From MPNP01 sp963668325 (GTDB taxonomy: Bacteria > Pseudomonadota > Alphaproteobacteria > Rhodobacterales > Rhodobacteraceae), in the NCBI GenBank assembly GCA_963668325.1, contig OY764222.1, positions 2,790,001-2,854,000 on the forward strand: a stretch of 64,000 nt of DNA. The letters run 5' to 3'. The position numbers and the translations under genes were made by a program. Below, one piece after another: positions 53,046 to 61,819 of the stretch. The first letter of the stretch is position 1, and each line of letters opens with the position of its first letter. The notes beneath the pieces were generated by a model. That model was not told the origin of the DNA and did not search any database. It was given only the letters and a program-made list of their open reading frames with translations.

Positions 53046-54575
53046 CTAACTAACTTCGCCTTCCTGAACCAAATCATTTGAGTTCAAAAATTCCTGGAAA
53101 TTTTCGAAAGTCTCCTTTTCTCTTAGTTCCATTAGCTTTTTAAAACTAATTTTCCTTTCGGTGGCTCCGACCTTATCCAAAATAAAGGTTTCTACTTTGG
53201 ATAAAGTAATTCTGTGTTGTGAATTAATTACAAATATCTCAGGAATGTCCTCGAACTTTAATTTGCTTCTATCCCTATTCGGGTCATAAACATCTGACTT
53301 ATAATTCCTCGAAAGATACAGAGACCAATCATCTAGAATTTCTTCTCTGGTCGTTTTGATATTTTCCTTTTTTGCTAGATCTTTGAGAAGTATCAAATAC
53401 CTAACCCCTTTCGTAGCAAGGGTTTTAATTTCGGCTACTTCATCTGGTTTGACTGTTGTCCAATCAACTTCAATAGTGTCTTCTATATCCGTTTCGGCAG
53501 AACCATTATCATTTTGTTCCACCTCCTGGTTTGCTTCGACAGGATTGTCTTCGTCTTTTTGGGCTGAAGCTAATTTCCTCTCATGCCAGATATCCTCCAT
53601 CGTTGTGTTCAGAACTTTATTGGGAACATCAAAGCTCAATTCTTCTTTCATGGTATAGGCAAACTGCTTTCGCAATATATTGGTAGAAATACTTTCAAAC
53701 TGTTGTAACTTCCTTTCCAAAAGTACTTCATCCAACTCCTCTACTGAACTGAAACCAAATTTTTTGACCATTTCCAGGGTGGGCTCATCCAGTATTTTGT
53801 TTTTAAATATTTCGAGTACTTTGAAATGAAACTTACAAGGGTGGCCGGCAAACTCATAATTCTCATAAAAGGATGGTAATCTGGCATCAACAGTGAATTC
53901 CTCATCCAACTCCCAACCAATGGAATTAAATCTTTCCCCAAAAATGTTTGAATTTTCTTCTACAAGTAGTTCTCTACCCCTATCCACGAAACCATCGGCA
54001 GTTGTTTCAGGTGCATCCACGGTTAGGTCCACCTTCATGAAATCTCCATTTTCAGCTTTATATCCGCTTTCCTGCGGAACCCTTTCGGGATTTGCACTCA
54101 GAAAATCTTCCCTGATTTGTTCAAGAAGTTGGGTCCGGTCCTGAGGGATGAACTTGACAAGATTATATTGGGAAAAATCAATATCCGGGATATCTGGACA
54201 AACCTCGTAGTTTACTTTTACCTTGGCGACTATCCCGTCCTTGTCAGAAAAATCAGTTTTTACATTTGGGGCACCCAAAACAATCTTGTCAGATTCACTT
54301 AGATGATTGTCTATTTTGTCCTTTACAATCCTTCGCAGGAAGTCAAGGGTTTCTTCTTCAGGAAGGCGATTAATAATAACATTTATGGGAGCTTTACCCT
54401 TTCGAAACCCTGGAACATTGACTTGGTCCTTATATTGTTTGATTTCCTCTGATAGTTTTCTATTGAGTAATGCCCTGGAAATCTCAAACTGGATATTTCT
54501 ACTGAATCCTTCCTCAGTCATCTGGATCTGAGGCTCTTCAGAATATTCTTGGTTGACGATTTGACTCTCTGCCAT
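53046..54575 (-). CDS. tig: Trigger factor (ribosome-associated chaperone)
   Basis: Trigger factor binds nascent chains at the ribosome exit tunnel. The 509-residue protein has the ribosome-docking signature GFRKGKAPINVIINR (about 55-69). The PPIase domain follows at about 150-240. The C-terminal part contains an acidic, low-complexity stretch at about 345-375 (DEDNPVEANQEVEQNDNGSA) that makes this copy longer than usual (about 430-480). It is 28 nt before clpP. The tRNA-Leu(UAG) gene lies just upstream, a common alphaproteobacterial arrangement. Confidence 0.93.
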   Translation of the reverse strand: MAESQIVNQEYSEEPQIQMTEEGFSRNIQFEISRALLNRKLSEEIKQYKDQVNVPGFRKGKAPINVIINRLPEEETLDFLRRIVKDKIDNHLSESDKIVLGAPNVKTDFSDKDGIVAKVKVNYEVCPDIPDIDFSQYNLVKFIPQDRTQLLEQIREDFLSANPERVPQESGYKAENGDFMKVDLTVDAPETTADGFVDRGRELLVEENSNIFGERFNSIGWELDEEFTVDARLPSFYENYEFAGHPCKFHFKVLEIFKNKILDEPTLEMVKKFGFSSVEELDEVLLERKLQQFESISTNILRKQFAYTMKEELSFDVPNKVLNTTMEDIWHERKLASAQKDEDNPVEANQEVEQNDNGSAETDIEDTIEVDWTTVKPDEVAEIKTLATKGVRYLILLKDLAKKENIKTTREEILDDWSLYLSRNYKSDVYDPNRDRSKLKFEDIPEIFVINSQHRITLSKVETFILDKVGATERKISFKKLMELREKETFENFQEFLNSNDLVQEGEVS

Positions 54576-54599
54576 CTTTGATAACTTTCATTACAAAAT

Positions 54600-54684
54600 T
54601 GGTGCGGGTGGAGGGACTTGAACCCCCACGCATTAAAGCGCCAGATCCTAAATCTGGTGCGTCTACCATTTCCGCCACACCCGC
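54600..54684 (-). tRNA. tRNA-Leu(UAG)
   Basis: The minus strand folds as an 85-nt tRNA with acceptor GCGGGTG/CACCCGC and encoded CCA. The anticodon stem CCAGA/TCTGG surrounds TTTAGGA, so the anticodon is UAG. The long variable arm CGCTTTAATGCG is that of a leucine tRNA. It is intact, with no intron. Confidence 0.96.
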
Positions 54685-54988
54685 ATATTGCTAGACTGGA
54701 AACACCTGCGAAAAAATTACTACCTTAAATTGGAATTCCAAATCCCTTCAAAAATTGACTTTGAATACTGATGTATATGATTTGTTTCAGGAAGTTGAAA
54801 TTAGGTGTTTAATGGAGTTTATTCAATCACTTACCAATGTAAATCCACCCTATTGAATTAGTATTTATATCTGAATAACCCGCCCAATAGATGAGACTTT
54901 ACTAATCTGCCACTGATACTACCTGAGTAGTTACCAAATTATATAAACTCAATCCCAATTTTTTTCTTAACTATCAGAGTAATTTCGG
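54685..54988. other. Intergenic spacer between tRNA-Leu(UAG) and the regulator gene
   Basis: About 300 bp with no ORF. Its only recognisable content is the solo IS66-type end at 54918. The tig/tRNA side is conserved core order; the other side is the sugar operon, so a boundary of acquired DNA may lie here. Confidence 0.4.
54918..54934. repeat. Solo IS66-end sequence (17-bp exact match)
   Basis: ACTACCTGAGTAGTTAC here is identical over 17 bases to the right end of the IS66-type element at 20800-20816. No partner end, transposase or direct repeat was found within the surrounding spacer. It may be the relic of a deleted insertion or a short derivative. Confidence 0.7.
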
Positions 54989-56758
54989 TTAGTAGTGACC
55001 GCGGGCACGCATTAAGGCATCAGCACGATTTTGGGCATCACTTAAAGCTGCGGATATGGTTTTTTGTCCAAGAAGCATGTCGTGCATTTCTTCCCCTGCT
55101 ATGTCGATGATATTTACGATTTCTGGGACCGATGGACGTGGCCATACTTGTAGCACTCCTTCACGGGCCATTTTATCAACAATGGTAATCAGGGGTGATA
55201 TTCGCTGTACTTCTGGGTCGCTGCTAACGCTGAATCTGGGGCTTACCAAACTACCATTTTCGATATATAGCTTTATGGCTTGGGGTGAAGTCAATGTAGC
55301 TAGAGCATCCCATGCAGCATCGATTCTTTCAGGAGCGATATTCGATGGTATTGCAAGTGCATAACCACCAACGGGAGCTATGGGGCGTCCATTGGTACCA
55401 ACGGGATGAGGCATATATTCAGTATTATTATAAGCTTTTGATCTTTTGTCGAGTTCAAACAATGGTGCCAATAGCGTTGCAGAATAGGCCAATGCAGCTT
55501 TTCCATCCGCAAAACAGCGGGCTCGCTCGTACCAGGACATATTTAATATCCCATTTGGTGATACATCTAGCAATTCTAAAAAATATTCTGCCGCTTCTCT
55601 TGCTTCAAGAGAATCAAATTTTGGCCGGAAACAATGCCCTTCAACGTTTTCACAATCGAACCCACCTTCTATTCTTCGTAGGTCTAGAACCGGTTGACCT
55701 AAAGCTGCAACAATAAATAAAAATGAATGGCCTAGCGGCGTGCCACGAGCGGCATTCCAAGCAATACCTGCAACACCCCTGAAGGGATCGTGCAAAGCTT
55801 TTGCAGTAGATATTGTATCAGTGATGGTACGTGGTGGTTTCAAACCTTTTTCCTCAAGCAAATCTCGCCTGCAGACCAGCAATTCTGGTGTTGTTTGAAC
55901 AGGAATTCCGTACTGCCTACCTTGGTAACGGGTGCTTGCTAAAGCTACTGAATGAAAATCCGAAAGATCAAGGTCGCTTGCATCAACGAAGGAATCCACT
56001 GGAAGAAATCGGCCTGCCTCTGCCATTTCTCCAAACCAAGGCAGATCACAGGCAATGATATCGTATCGTGAAACTCGTGCTTTTGCATTGTTCAGGATTT
56101 CTTCTCGAAGGCGATCAATGGAAAGTGCCCGACTCCAAATTCTAACACCGAAAATTGTTTCAAGTTGCTTTTTTAAAGCGTGCATGGCCATAAAAGTCGG
56201 GTCTGCATGTACCAGTAACTTTAGCTCGCCGCGAATCGGAAGTTTTGCATTAAAGACTGAAAGTGGGGGTAGAGTGTTACTTCCAGCATAAGAAGCACCA
56301 TAGTAATACTCGCCAAGGCGGCCTTCAGTACTACCTACTGGGTCGACAAGTCCTCCGAAAAGTGACCGTGTCCGGCGAGTAAATTCTTGCCATTCCTGAA
56401 TAAGTTTGGGGGATGGGTGAAGAGAAAAAGATTTCCCTGTGGTTGTTTTTGGTCGACGTACTATCAAACCACGATCTTCAATTTTTGCAAGGGCTCGTTT
56501 GGCTGTTCCATAGGACATCCCAGAAACCCAAACCAGGGAGCTGCTTGTGGACATTTTCCCGCTGATATGGTTTCGCATGAGTTCTGTGAGAATCCGCAAC
56601 TCGCTGTAACCAGTCTTTAGCGAAAGAGATAATTCAGCTTCATTCTGCAACTGATCAATGAAATCCAACAATTGTGAAATTTCTTTGCTGGGAACGTCAG
56701 GTTGCCAACGCCTGTCTTCTGTTTCGTAGGGACCTTCCGGCTTTTTCCTATAATGCAT
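54989..56758 (-). CDS. Winged-helix regulator fused to a solute-binding-protein (family 1) domain
   Basis: The 589-residue protein has no signal peptide. Residues about 48-115 form a MarR-like winged helix: YSELRILTELMRNHISGKMS, VWVSGMSYGTAKRALAKIED and RGLIVRRPKTTTGKSFSL. From about 175 it is a type 1 extracellular solute-binding protein: GELKLLVHADPTFMAMHALK, RYDIIACDLPWFGEMAEAGR, LPVDSFVDASDL, GIPVQTTPELLVCRRDLL, and ADGKAALAYSATLLAPLFEL. I infer a cytoplasmic one-component sensor with the binding domain as ligand sensor. It is the last gene of the sugar importer operon, which suggests that it controls it. Confidence 0.85.
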   Translation of the reverse strand: MHYRKKPEGPYETEDRRWQPDVPSKEISQLLDFIDQLQNEAELSLSLKTGYSELRILTELMRNHISGKMSTSSSLVWVSGMSYGTAKRALAKIEDRGLIVRRPKTTTGKSFSLHPSPKLIQEWQEFTRRTRSLFGGLVDPVGSTEGRLGEYYYGASYAGSNTLPPLSVFNAKLPIRGELKLLVHADPTFMAMHALKKQLETIFGVRIWSRALSIDRLREEILNNAKARVSRYDIIACDLPWFGEMAEAGRFLPVDSFVDASDLDLSDFHSVALASTRYQGRQYGIPVQTTPELLVCRRDLLEEKGLKPPRTITDTISTAKALHDPFRGVAGIAWNAARGTPLGHSFLFIVAALGQPVLDLRRIEGGFDCENVEGHCFRPKFDSLEAREAAEYFLELLDVSPNGILNMSWYERARCFADGKAALAYSATLLAPLFELDKRSKAYNNTEYMPHPVGTNGRPIAPVGGYALAIPSNIAPERIDAAWDALATLTSPQAIKLYIENGSLVSPRFSVSSDPEVQRISPLITIVDKMAREGVLQVWPRPSVPEIVNIIDIAGEEMHDMLLGQKTISAALSDAQNRADALMRARGHY

Positions 56759-56901
56759 TGAATACTGGACTACGGAATGATTGAGTAAATACGATTTTCA
56801 AGCGACTATTTCTTTCTCAGTGTAATCGATTCCTCTGAAATAGAAAATATCTGATTTCACCTTGAAAATAACTGCCGTTTTCGTGTCATTTAAGATGAAG
56901 G

Positions 56902-57933
56902 TCAAGGAGGCCCTGTCTGTCGACGTGCTAGCAAGGGGCCACGCCTAGCATCTACATCCGCTAGAATTTGTTTTCGGCGCTGATTCCCATCGAAAATTCT
57001 ACTTCCGGTTTGAAACATGATCACGATCATTAACAAAACTCCGAGATAGAGTTGTACCATAAAGGCAGGGGTGACATTAAACACGAGACCCGTATTTAAG
57101 AAGTTGACCGTTAACGTACCTATTGCCGCACCGATAACGCCGCCTTTTCCACCCAGAATTGATACTCCACCAATAAATGCCGCTACTGTTCCAGCAAGAA
57201 GAAGATACTGCAGACCAAGAGCTTGTGCGGTACCCGATCTAAGACCGATAATTACCCCACCAAGGCCTGCACATAATCCAGAAATTGCAAACACAATTAT
57301 CATTGGCCTCTTCAAGTTTATCCCTGCGGCAAGAGCTTCTTTTCGAGCACCACCAATTGCATAAATTTCGCGTCCGAATCTTGTATAATTCATAAAAATA
57401 GCGACGAGAACAAACATGATAATCACTAGGATACTTGCTGGAGAAAAGTAACCGAACATCTTTGTCGTAATGAAATCTGGTACTCTAAAATCAGTCAACA
57501 TCACGGTTTTTTCCTCAGCTGCAAACAATGCTACTCCCCGCAGCAGCATTAACGTACCCACAGTGAGTACGATTGCCCGAACACGAAGATAGGCGATAAA
57601 GTAACCTTGGATGATTCCAATTGAAGTTGAAACTGCAACGGCAATCAATAGCGCCGGCACCGCACCAAGGCTGTCTGTAAATCTTACTGCTATCACCGCA
57701 GCCAGGGCAGCATTAGAGCCAATTGAAAGATCAATCTCGCCGGCGATTATGCATAAGGTGAGCGCCAGTCCAACTAGACCAAGCACAGCAAACCGTTCCA
57801 TGATTGCAAAGGTTGTCCTATGTGTTGCAAACAAGTCGTTGGTAAAGGCAAAATAACCATAGACGCAGACTGCGAGAAGAATCGCAAATGCCAAATCGTG
57901 GTTTTCGACAACCCAATTTTTTATTTTATTCAA
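56902..57933 (-). CDS. Ribose-type sugar ABC transporter permease (second)
   Basis: The 343-residue inner-membrane protein has about nine membrane helices and belongs to the RbsC/XylH-like (BPD_transp_2) family. Signatures are LTLCIIAGEIDLSIGSNAAL (about 58-77), NYTRFGREIYAIGGARKEAL (about 182-201) and AAFIGGVSILGGKGGVIGAA (about 250-269). It follows the other permease by 12 nt. The two differ in sequence, so they probably form a heterodimer. Confidence 0.88.
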   Translation of the reverse strand: MNKIKNWVVENHDLAFAILLAVCVYGYFAFTNDLFATHRTTFAIMERFAVLGLVGLALTLCIIAGEIDLSIGSNAALAAVIAVRFTDSLGAVPALLIAVAVSTSIGIIQGYFIAYLRVRAIVLTVGTLMLLRGVALFAAEEKTVMLTDFRVPDFITTKMFGYFSPASILVIIMFVLVAIFMNYTRFGREIYAIGGARKEALAAGINLKRPMIIVFAISGLCAGLGGVIIGLRSGTAQALGLQYLLLAGTVAAFIGGVSILGGKGGVIGAAIGTLTVNFLNTGLVFNVTPAFMVQLYLGVLLMIVIMFQTGSRIFDGNQRRKQILADVDARRGPLLARRQTGPP

Positions 57934-57945
57934 CTTTCTGGACTC

Positions 57946-58971
57946 CTATTCCTGCGCTCTAGACCCACGACGGACAAGTGCAAAAACAATAATGGAAAAT
58001 ACAATCATAAGTCCAACCGCCAAAACTCTTGGCCCGCTGTTGAAACCATGCAGCACCATCATGTTGTCTACAGTGGATATAAATATCGCACCCAAACTGG
58101 TTCGAAGGGTGGAACCGAACCCACCCATGATCGAATTACCTCCGACCATAACAGTAGCGATAACCATTATTGTCATATCACCGGATGAGCCGAATTCTGA
58201 AGAAAAATAATTGACATGTGCACTAGATACCTGTGCCGAAAAAGCTATTGCTACGAAGGCAGAGCAAACTGATGCAATTATGCAAACTTTGATCGCCATG
58301 GCAAAATTTTCGTGCCCCGTAGCTCGCCCCGCAGCCCTATTTGCTCCAATCAAATAGACCTGTCTACCGAAATTCGTATATCGAAGCACATATTCGGCAG
58401 TAATCGCGATCAAGATAAACGCAATTGTGATATTCGGCAAACCTAAAAAAGATCCAGTACCGAGCCATTCTGCACCGTGAGGCCTTCGAAATGAAACCAC
58501 CAGATTGTCACTCCACCAGGAACCAAGTCCAAATAGCAGACCAGCCGCACCAAGAGTTACTACAATGGGATTTCCCCCAAGACCGATCAATGACCCTTGG
58601 GCTGCCCCAACAACGATAGCTATCCCTATGGTGAGTAGAAACGAAATCTCAAAACCATAGCCGGCAGACATGGAAGTTGCAAAGCAAATAATAGAAAGAG
58701 CTGCTGTCTCCTTCATGGAAAGAAGAAAGAAATTTCCTGACAATGTTACAAACGTTAGTCCAATGGCCATAATTCCTACTAGAGCCGCGTCTCGAATGAT
58801 TGTTTTAAAATTAAAAAATGTTAAAAAATTTGGAGCTGTTGCCATACCAATAATGAAAACAGCTAGAAACAATCCAATTAGGCAAACCACCAAAACTGAG
58901 TAATCGCGGACAAGTCGATCAACAAAGCCCATGCCAGTATCTCGTGCATCCACAAATAAATTATTACTCAT
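57946..58971 (-). CDS. Ribose-type sugar ABC transporter permease (first)
   Basis: The 341-residue protein is an RbsC-family permease: LTFVTLSGNFFLLSMKETAA (about 77-96), RYTNFGRQVYLIGANRAAGR (about 197-216), and TVMVGGNSIMGGFGSTLRTS (about 277-296). The first motif has NFFLLS in place of the more usual DLSVGS, a departure within the conserved motif. Its start overlaps the ATPase stop by 4 nt (ATGA), so expression is coupled. About nine membrane helices are expected. Confidence 0.87.
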   Translation of the reverse strand: MSNNLFVDARDTGMGFVDRLVRDYSVLVVCLIGLFLAVFIIGMATAPNFLTFFNFKTIIRDAALVGIMAIGLTFVTLSGNFFLLSMKETAALSIICFATSMSAGYGFEISFLLTIGIAIVVGAAQGSLIGLGGNPIVVTLGAAGLLFGLGSWWSDNLVVSFRRPHGAEWLGTGSFLGLPNITIAFILIAITAEYVLRYTNFGRQVYLIGANRAAGRATGHENFAMAIKVCIIASVCSAFVAIAFSAQVSSAHVNYFSSEFGSSGDMTIMVIATVMVGGNSIMGGFGSTLRTSLGAIFISTVDNMMVLHGFNSGPRVLAVGLMIVFSIIVFALVRRGSRAQE

Positions 58972-60476
58972 GCTTTCTTGGCCTCTTGGTGGTCCTTAAA
59001 CGGATGAGTGATCTGTTCAAGAACTGTCGCAGCAGAAATATTTTTGAGAGGAATCTCCCCGATTTGCATTCCTCTATAGAAAGTGATGATGCGGTCTGAC
59101 AACCCTGTGACCTCTTGGATGTCTGTTGACGCGAATACAACTGCCTTTCCTTCATCGGCAAATTCACGAAGTTTTCCATAGATTTCGGCTCTTGCACCGA
59201 CATCCACTCCACGTGTTGGCTCATTGACCAAAATAATGTCCGGTTCAATCGAAAGCCATTTTCCCAAGGCAACTTTTTGCTGGTTACCACCTGACAGCAA
59301 ACCCGCCTCAGTACCCATGCGTGCTACATCAATTGTGAATTTTTTAGCATTTCCCAAGGCCATTTTTTCTTCTGACCTGTGCTTTAGAAAGCCGAAAGTT
59401 GAAATTCTACCTAGAGCTGGCGAGGAAAGATTCTCCTTGATTGGCCGGCCAAGGAACAAGCCATCAAATTTGCGATCGTCGGAACAATAGGAAATTCCAG
59501 CCTCTATGGCTTCCTTCGGGGAGCTAGGTAAAAACTCCTTGCCTTGGAACTTAATATATCCCTCGCGTGTACCGCTGGCTCCTCCGATGGCCGATAGTAT
59601 GTCCCCAGAACCACTACCGAGCTGACCTGCGAGACCAAGAATTTCACCAGGATAAACTTTAAAGCTGAAAGGTTCGACTGTGGCATCCGACCACAAACCA
59701 CACACTTCCAACAATGGCTTGTTTCGCTGTAACTCTGCTCTTTCAGGAAACATGTTTTGTAACTCACGTCCAAGCATAGATTCAACTAGAGAATGTACGT
59801 CTAACTCCGAAGCTTTACGGGGTTCCTGGCTCATCCCATCCCTGAGGACGATTATCCGGTGGCAAATCTTGAAGATCTCGTCAAGTCTATGGCTGACGTA
59901 TATGATTGACTTACCGTTTGCCGCAAGTCTTTCTACCATTTCAAGGATACGTATACTATCGGTTTCGCCAAGTGCTGCCGTTGGTTCATCCAATATTAAC
60001 ACTCTGGGATCGTGTGCTAACAAACTTGCTACTTCTACAAGTTGTTGTTCACCGACTGAAAGCCGGTTGATAGCTATTGATGGATCAACAGCACCAAGGC
60101 CGACCTCCTCCAGGTACGGTTTGGCACGAGATGCCAAGGCCTTTTTTGTTGCGAACAATGGGACACTATCACCTACTAGAAAAATATTTTCGGCGACAGA
60201 CATGGCAGGAATTAGACTTAGTTCCTGCTGGGCGATAGCTATTCCTGCTTTTTCGGCCCGCGAAGGATTTGGAAACCGGACCGATTCACCATCCAAGGTG
60301 TATTCCCCAGAATATCCATCATCAAATCCTCCAATAATCTTAACGAGTGTCGATTTGCCTGCACCGTTTTCGCCAACCAGGCCCATGACTTCGGACTCAC
60401 CAATTTCAAAATCGGCATTTTTAAGAGCCTGAATCGCCCCAAAGGACCGGCTTATAGACGAAAGTCTGAGCAACAC
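58968..60476 (-). CDS. Ribose-type sugar ABC transporter ATP-binding protein
   Basis: The 502-residue RbsA-type protein has two ABC domains. The first has Walker A GENGAGKSTLVKIIGG, signature LSVGEQQLVEVA and Walker B VLILDEPTAALGE. In the second, the P-loop is degenerate (GLAGQLGSGSGDIL), as usual in this family, with signature LSGGNQQKVALGKWL and Walker B ILVNEPTRGVDVG. It couples ATP to import of a sugar or sugar-like compound via the two permeases. It lies 106 nt after the binding-protein gene, across a hairpin. Confidence 0.92.
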   Translation of the reverse strand: MLLRLSSISRSFGAIQALKNADFEIGESEVMGLVGENGAGKSTLVKIIGGFDDGYSGEYTLDGESVRFPNPSRAEKAGIAIAQQELSLIPAMSVAENIFLVGDSVPLFATKKALASRAKPYLEEVGLGAVDPSIAINRLSVGEQQLVEVASLLAHDPRVLILDEPTAALGETDSIRILEMVERLAANGKSIIYVSHRLDEIFKICHRIIVLRDGMSQEPRKASELDVHSLVESMLGRELQNMFPERAELQRNKPLLEVCGLWSDATVEPFSFKVYPGEILGLAGQLGSGSGDILSAIGGASGTREGYIKFQGKEFLPSSPKEAIEAGISYCSDDRKFDGLFLGRPIKENLSSPALGRISTFGFLKHRSEEKMALGNAKKFTIDVARMGTEAGLLSGGNQQKVALGKWLSIEPDIILVNEPTRGVDVGARAEIYGKLREFADEGKAVVFASTDIQEVTGLSDRIITFYRGMQIGEIPLKNISAATVLEQITHPFKDHQEAKKA

Positions 60477-60532
60477 ATGAATTCTCTGTTAAAACCACTG
60501 CAAATAAGTTTATTGATGTATATTATGCATAA

Positions 60533-60555
60533 GGGGGTGGTAAATTACCACCCCC
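60533..60555 (-). terminator. Intercistronic hairpin between binding-protein and ATPase genes
   Basis: GGGGGTGGTA and TACCACCCCC form a perfect 10-bp stem with a 3-nt loop in the gap between the binding-protein gene and the ATPase gene. It should cause partial termination or protect the 3' end of the binding-protein message, raising that protein above the membrane components. Confidence 0.7.
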
Positions 60556-60582
60556 CCAAGTTTGTTTAGGTTGTGGCCTGCG

Positions 60583-61617
60583 TTATCCTCCCCAAGCACC
60601 AGAACAAAGTTCATCAATACCATAGAGCTTACCATCGTATCCGCGGAGTGCTACGGTTTCAAGATTATCCAATGTTACTGCTGGGTTCGGTGTGAAGTTG
60701 ATGTAATTCGCCAGCTCACCTGTATCAAGATATTCCTCTACCATCTTGATCGCAAGTTGCCCCTCATGTAAAGGAGATTGTAGGGTCGTACCGAATTGCT
60801 TGCCTTCCTCAATCAACTGCTTGTCACCGTTGCAGACAGTTCCAACTGCTATTACGTCCTCACCCATTACATATCCAGCTTCTTCAAAGGCCTGTAATCC
60901 ACCTGTAAGAATAGCGTCGTCCATACCGTATACGAAGTGAATACCTTGGTCGCGGTTCGCCGCAATCAACTTCGCCGCACCTTTGTAGCCGTTAGCCTGT
61001 CCGAAACCTTCACCGATATCACCTATGATATTCAAGGGTGATCCGGCAATTGCATCATTGAATGCATTGATGGATAGGCCATATCCTCCATAAGAGTGCG
61101 GATAGGAAAGAACAAGTACGTTGAAACCCTCACCGCCATCGGCCATTTTGCGTGCTGCGGCCTCCCGCATCATGTAACCAGCGTTACGGGCACGCAACCT
61201 GTCGTCAGGACCAGCATATCCGAAAATATATTCCCTATCTTGATCGTTGGGCAATTGGTTGATTTTTAGTACTGGTACACCCGTTTTTGCCAAGGCACGT
61301 AGAGACCCAAGGCCTGCTGTTGCATCTGATGGCCACCAAATAAATACATCAGGTAACTGACCGGCTGCCAAAACCTGCTGAACCTGCTGGTCCTGTTCGG
61401 CCTGATTAAACTGATTCTCGAATACCTTAATGTCAAATCCCTTAAGGGCAGCAGTTTCCTTGATACCCTTGATGAATCGACCGATATAAGCTTCACCAGC
61501 TGGTCCGTTGAATGAAATGATTGTGCCTTTATCTGCCGCGTAGGACGGGCCGCTAATTAATCCCATTGTTAGACCAGCCACTATCACTAGCATTAGTGAC
61601 AATTTATTTTTTGACAT
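60583..61617 (-). CDS. Periplasmic sugar-binding protein (RbsB-like, ABC importer)
   Basis: The 344-residue type I periplasmic binding protein starts at ATG 61617, with GGGG 9 nt upstream; the longer frame to 61653 lacks a site. The signal peptide is LMLVIVAGLTMGLISGPSYA. The fold is seen as GTIISFNGPAGEAYIGRFIK, QVQQVLAAGQLPDVFIWWPS, and IHFVYGMDDAILTGGLQAFE. The C terminus has a Cys-containing end (LCSGAWGG). It is the first gene of the importer operon. The sugar is unknown; the divergent SDR gene hints at a polyol or sugar that is oxidised after uptake. Confidence 0.88.
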   Translation of the reverse strand: MSKNKLSLMLVIVAGLTMGLISGPSYAADKGTIISFNGPAGEAYIGRFIKGIKETAALKGFDIKVFENQFNQAEQDQQVQQVLAAGQLPDVFIWWPSDATAGLGSLRALAKTGVPVLKINQLPNDQDREYIFGYAGPDDRLRARNAGYMMREAAARKMADGGEGFNVLVLSYPHSYGGYGLSINAFNDAIAGSPLNIIGDIGEGFGQANGYKGAAKLIAANRDQGIHFVYGMDDAILTGGLQAFEEAGYVMGEDVIAVGTVCNGDKQLIEEGKQFGTTLQSPLHEGQLAIKMVEEYLDTGELANYINFTPNPAVTLDNLETVALRGYDGKLYGIDELCSGAWGG

Positions 61618-61718
61618 GATTTGTTTCCCCATTAAAATTAAATCGTGGTGCAACTTACCGCACCAATTGGAACTCTAAATTAAGAAGTCAGGAATAGATA
61701 TTGCTATTTTATCTAATA

Positions 61719-61735
61719 TGGATAATTTTTATCCA
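61719..61735. promoter_or_regulatory. Palindromic operator candidate in the importer/SDR divergent region
   Basis: TGGATAATTTTTATCCA has 7-bp inverted arms around TTT. It sits between the importer operon (starts 61617, minus) and the SDR gene (starts 61820, plus). A half-site-like TTTTTGGATT follows at 61745. A regulator, perhaps the operon's winged-helix fusion protein, may bind here to control both directions. Confidence 0.5.
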
Positions 61736-61819
61736 AATTGGGTTATTTTTGGATTTTTTATAAATTTATTTGCTGTATTCACAGAATAAAAAGCGCAATT
61801 CAAGTATTGGAGAAAAGTT

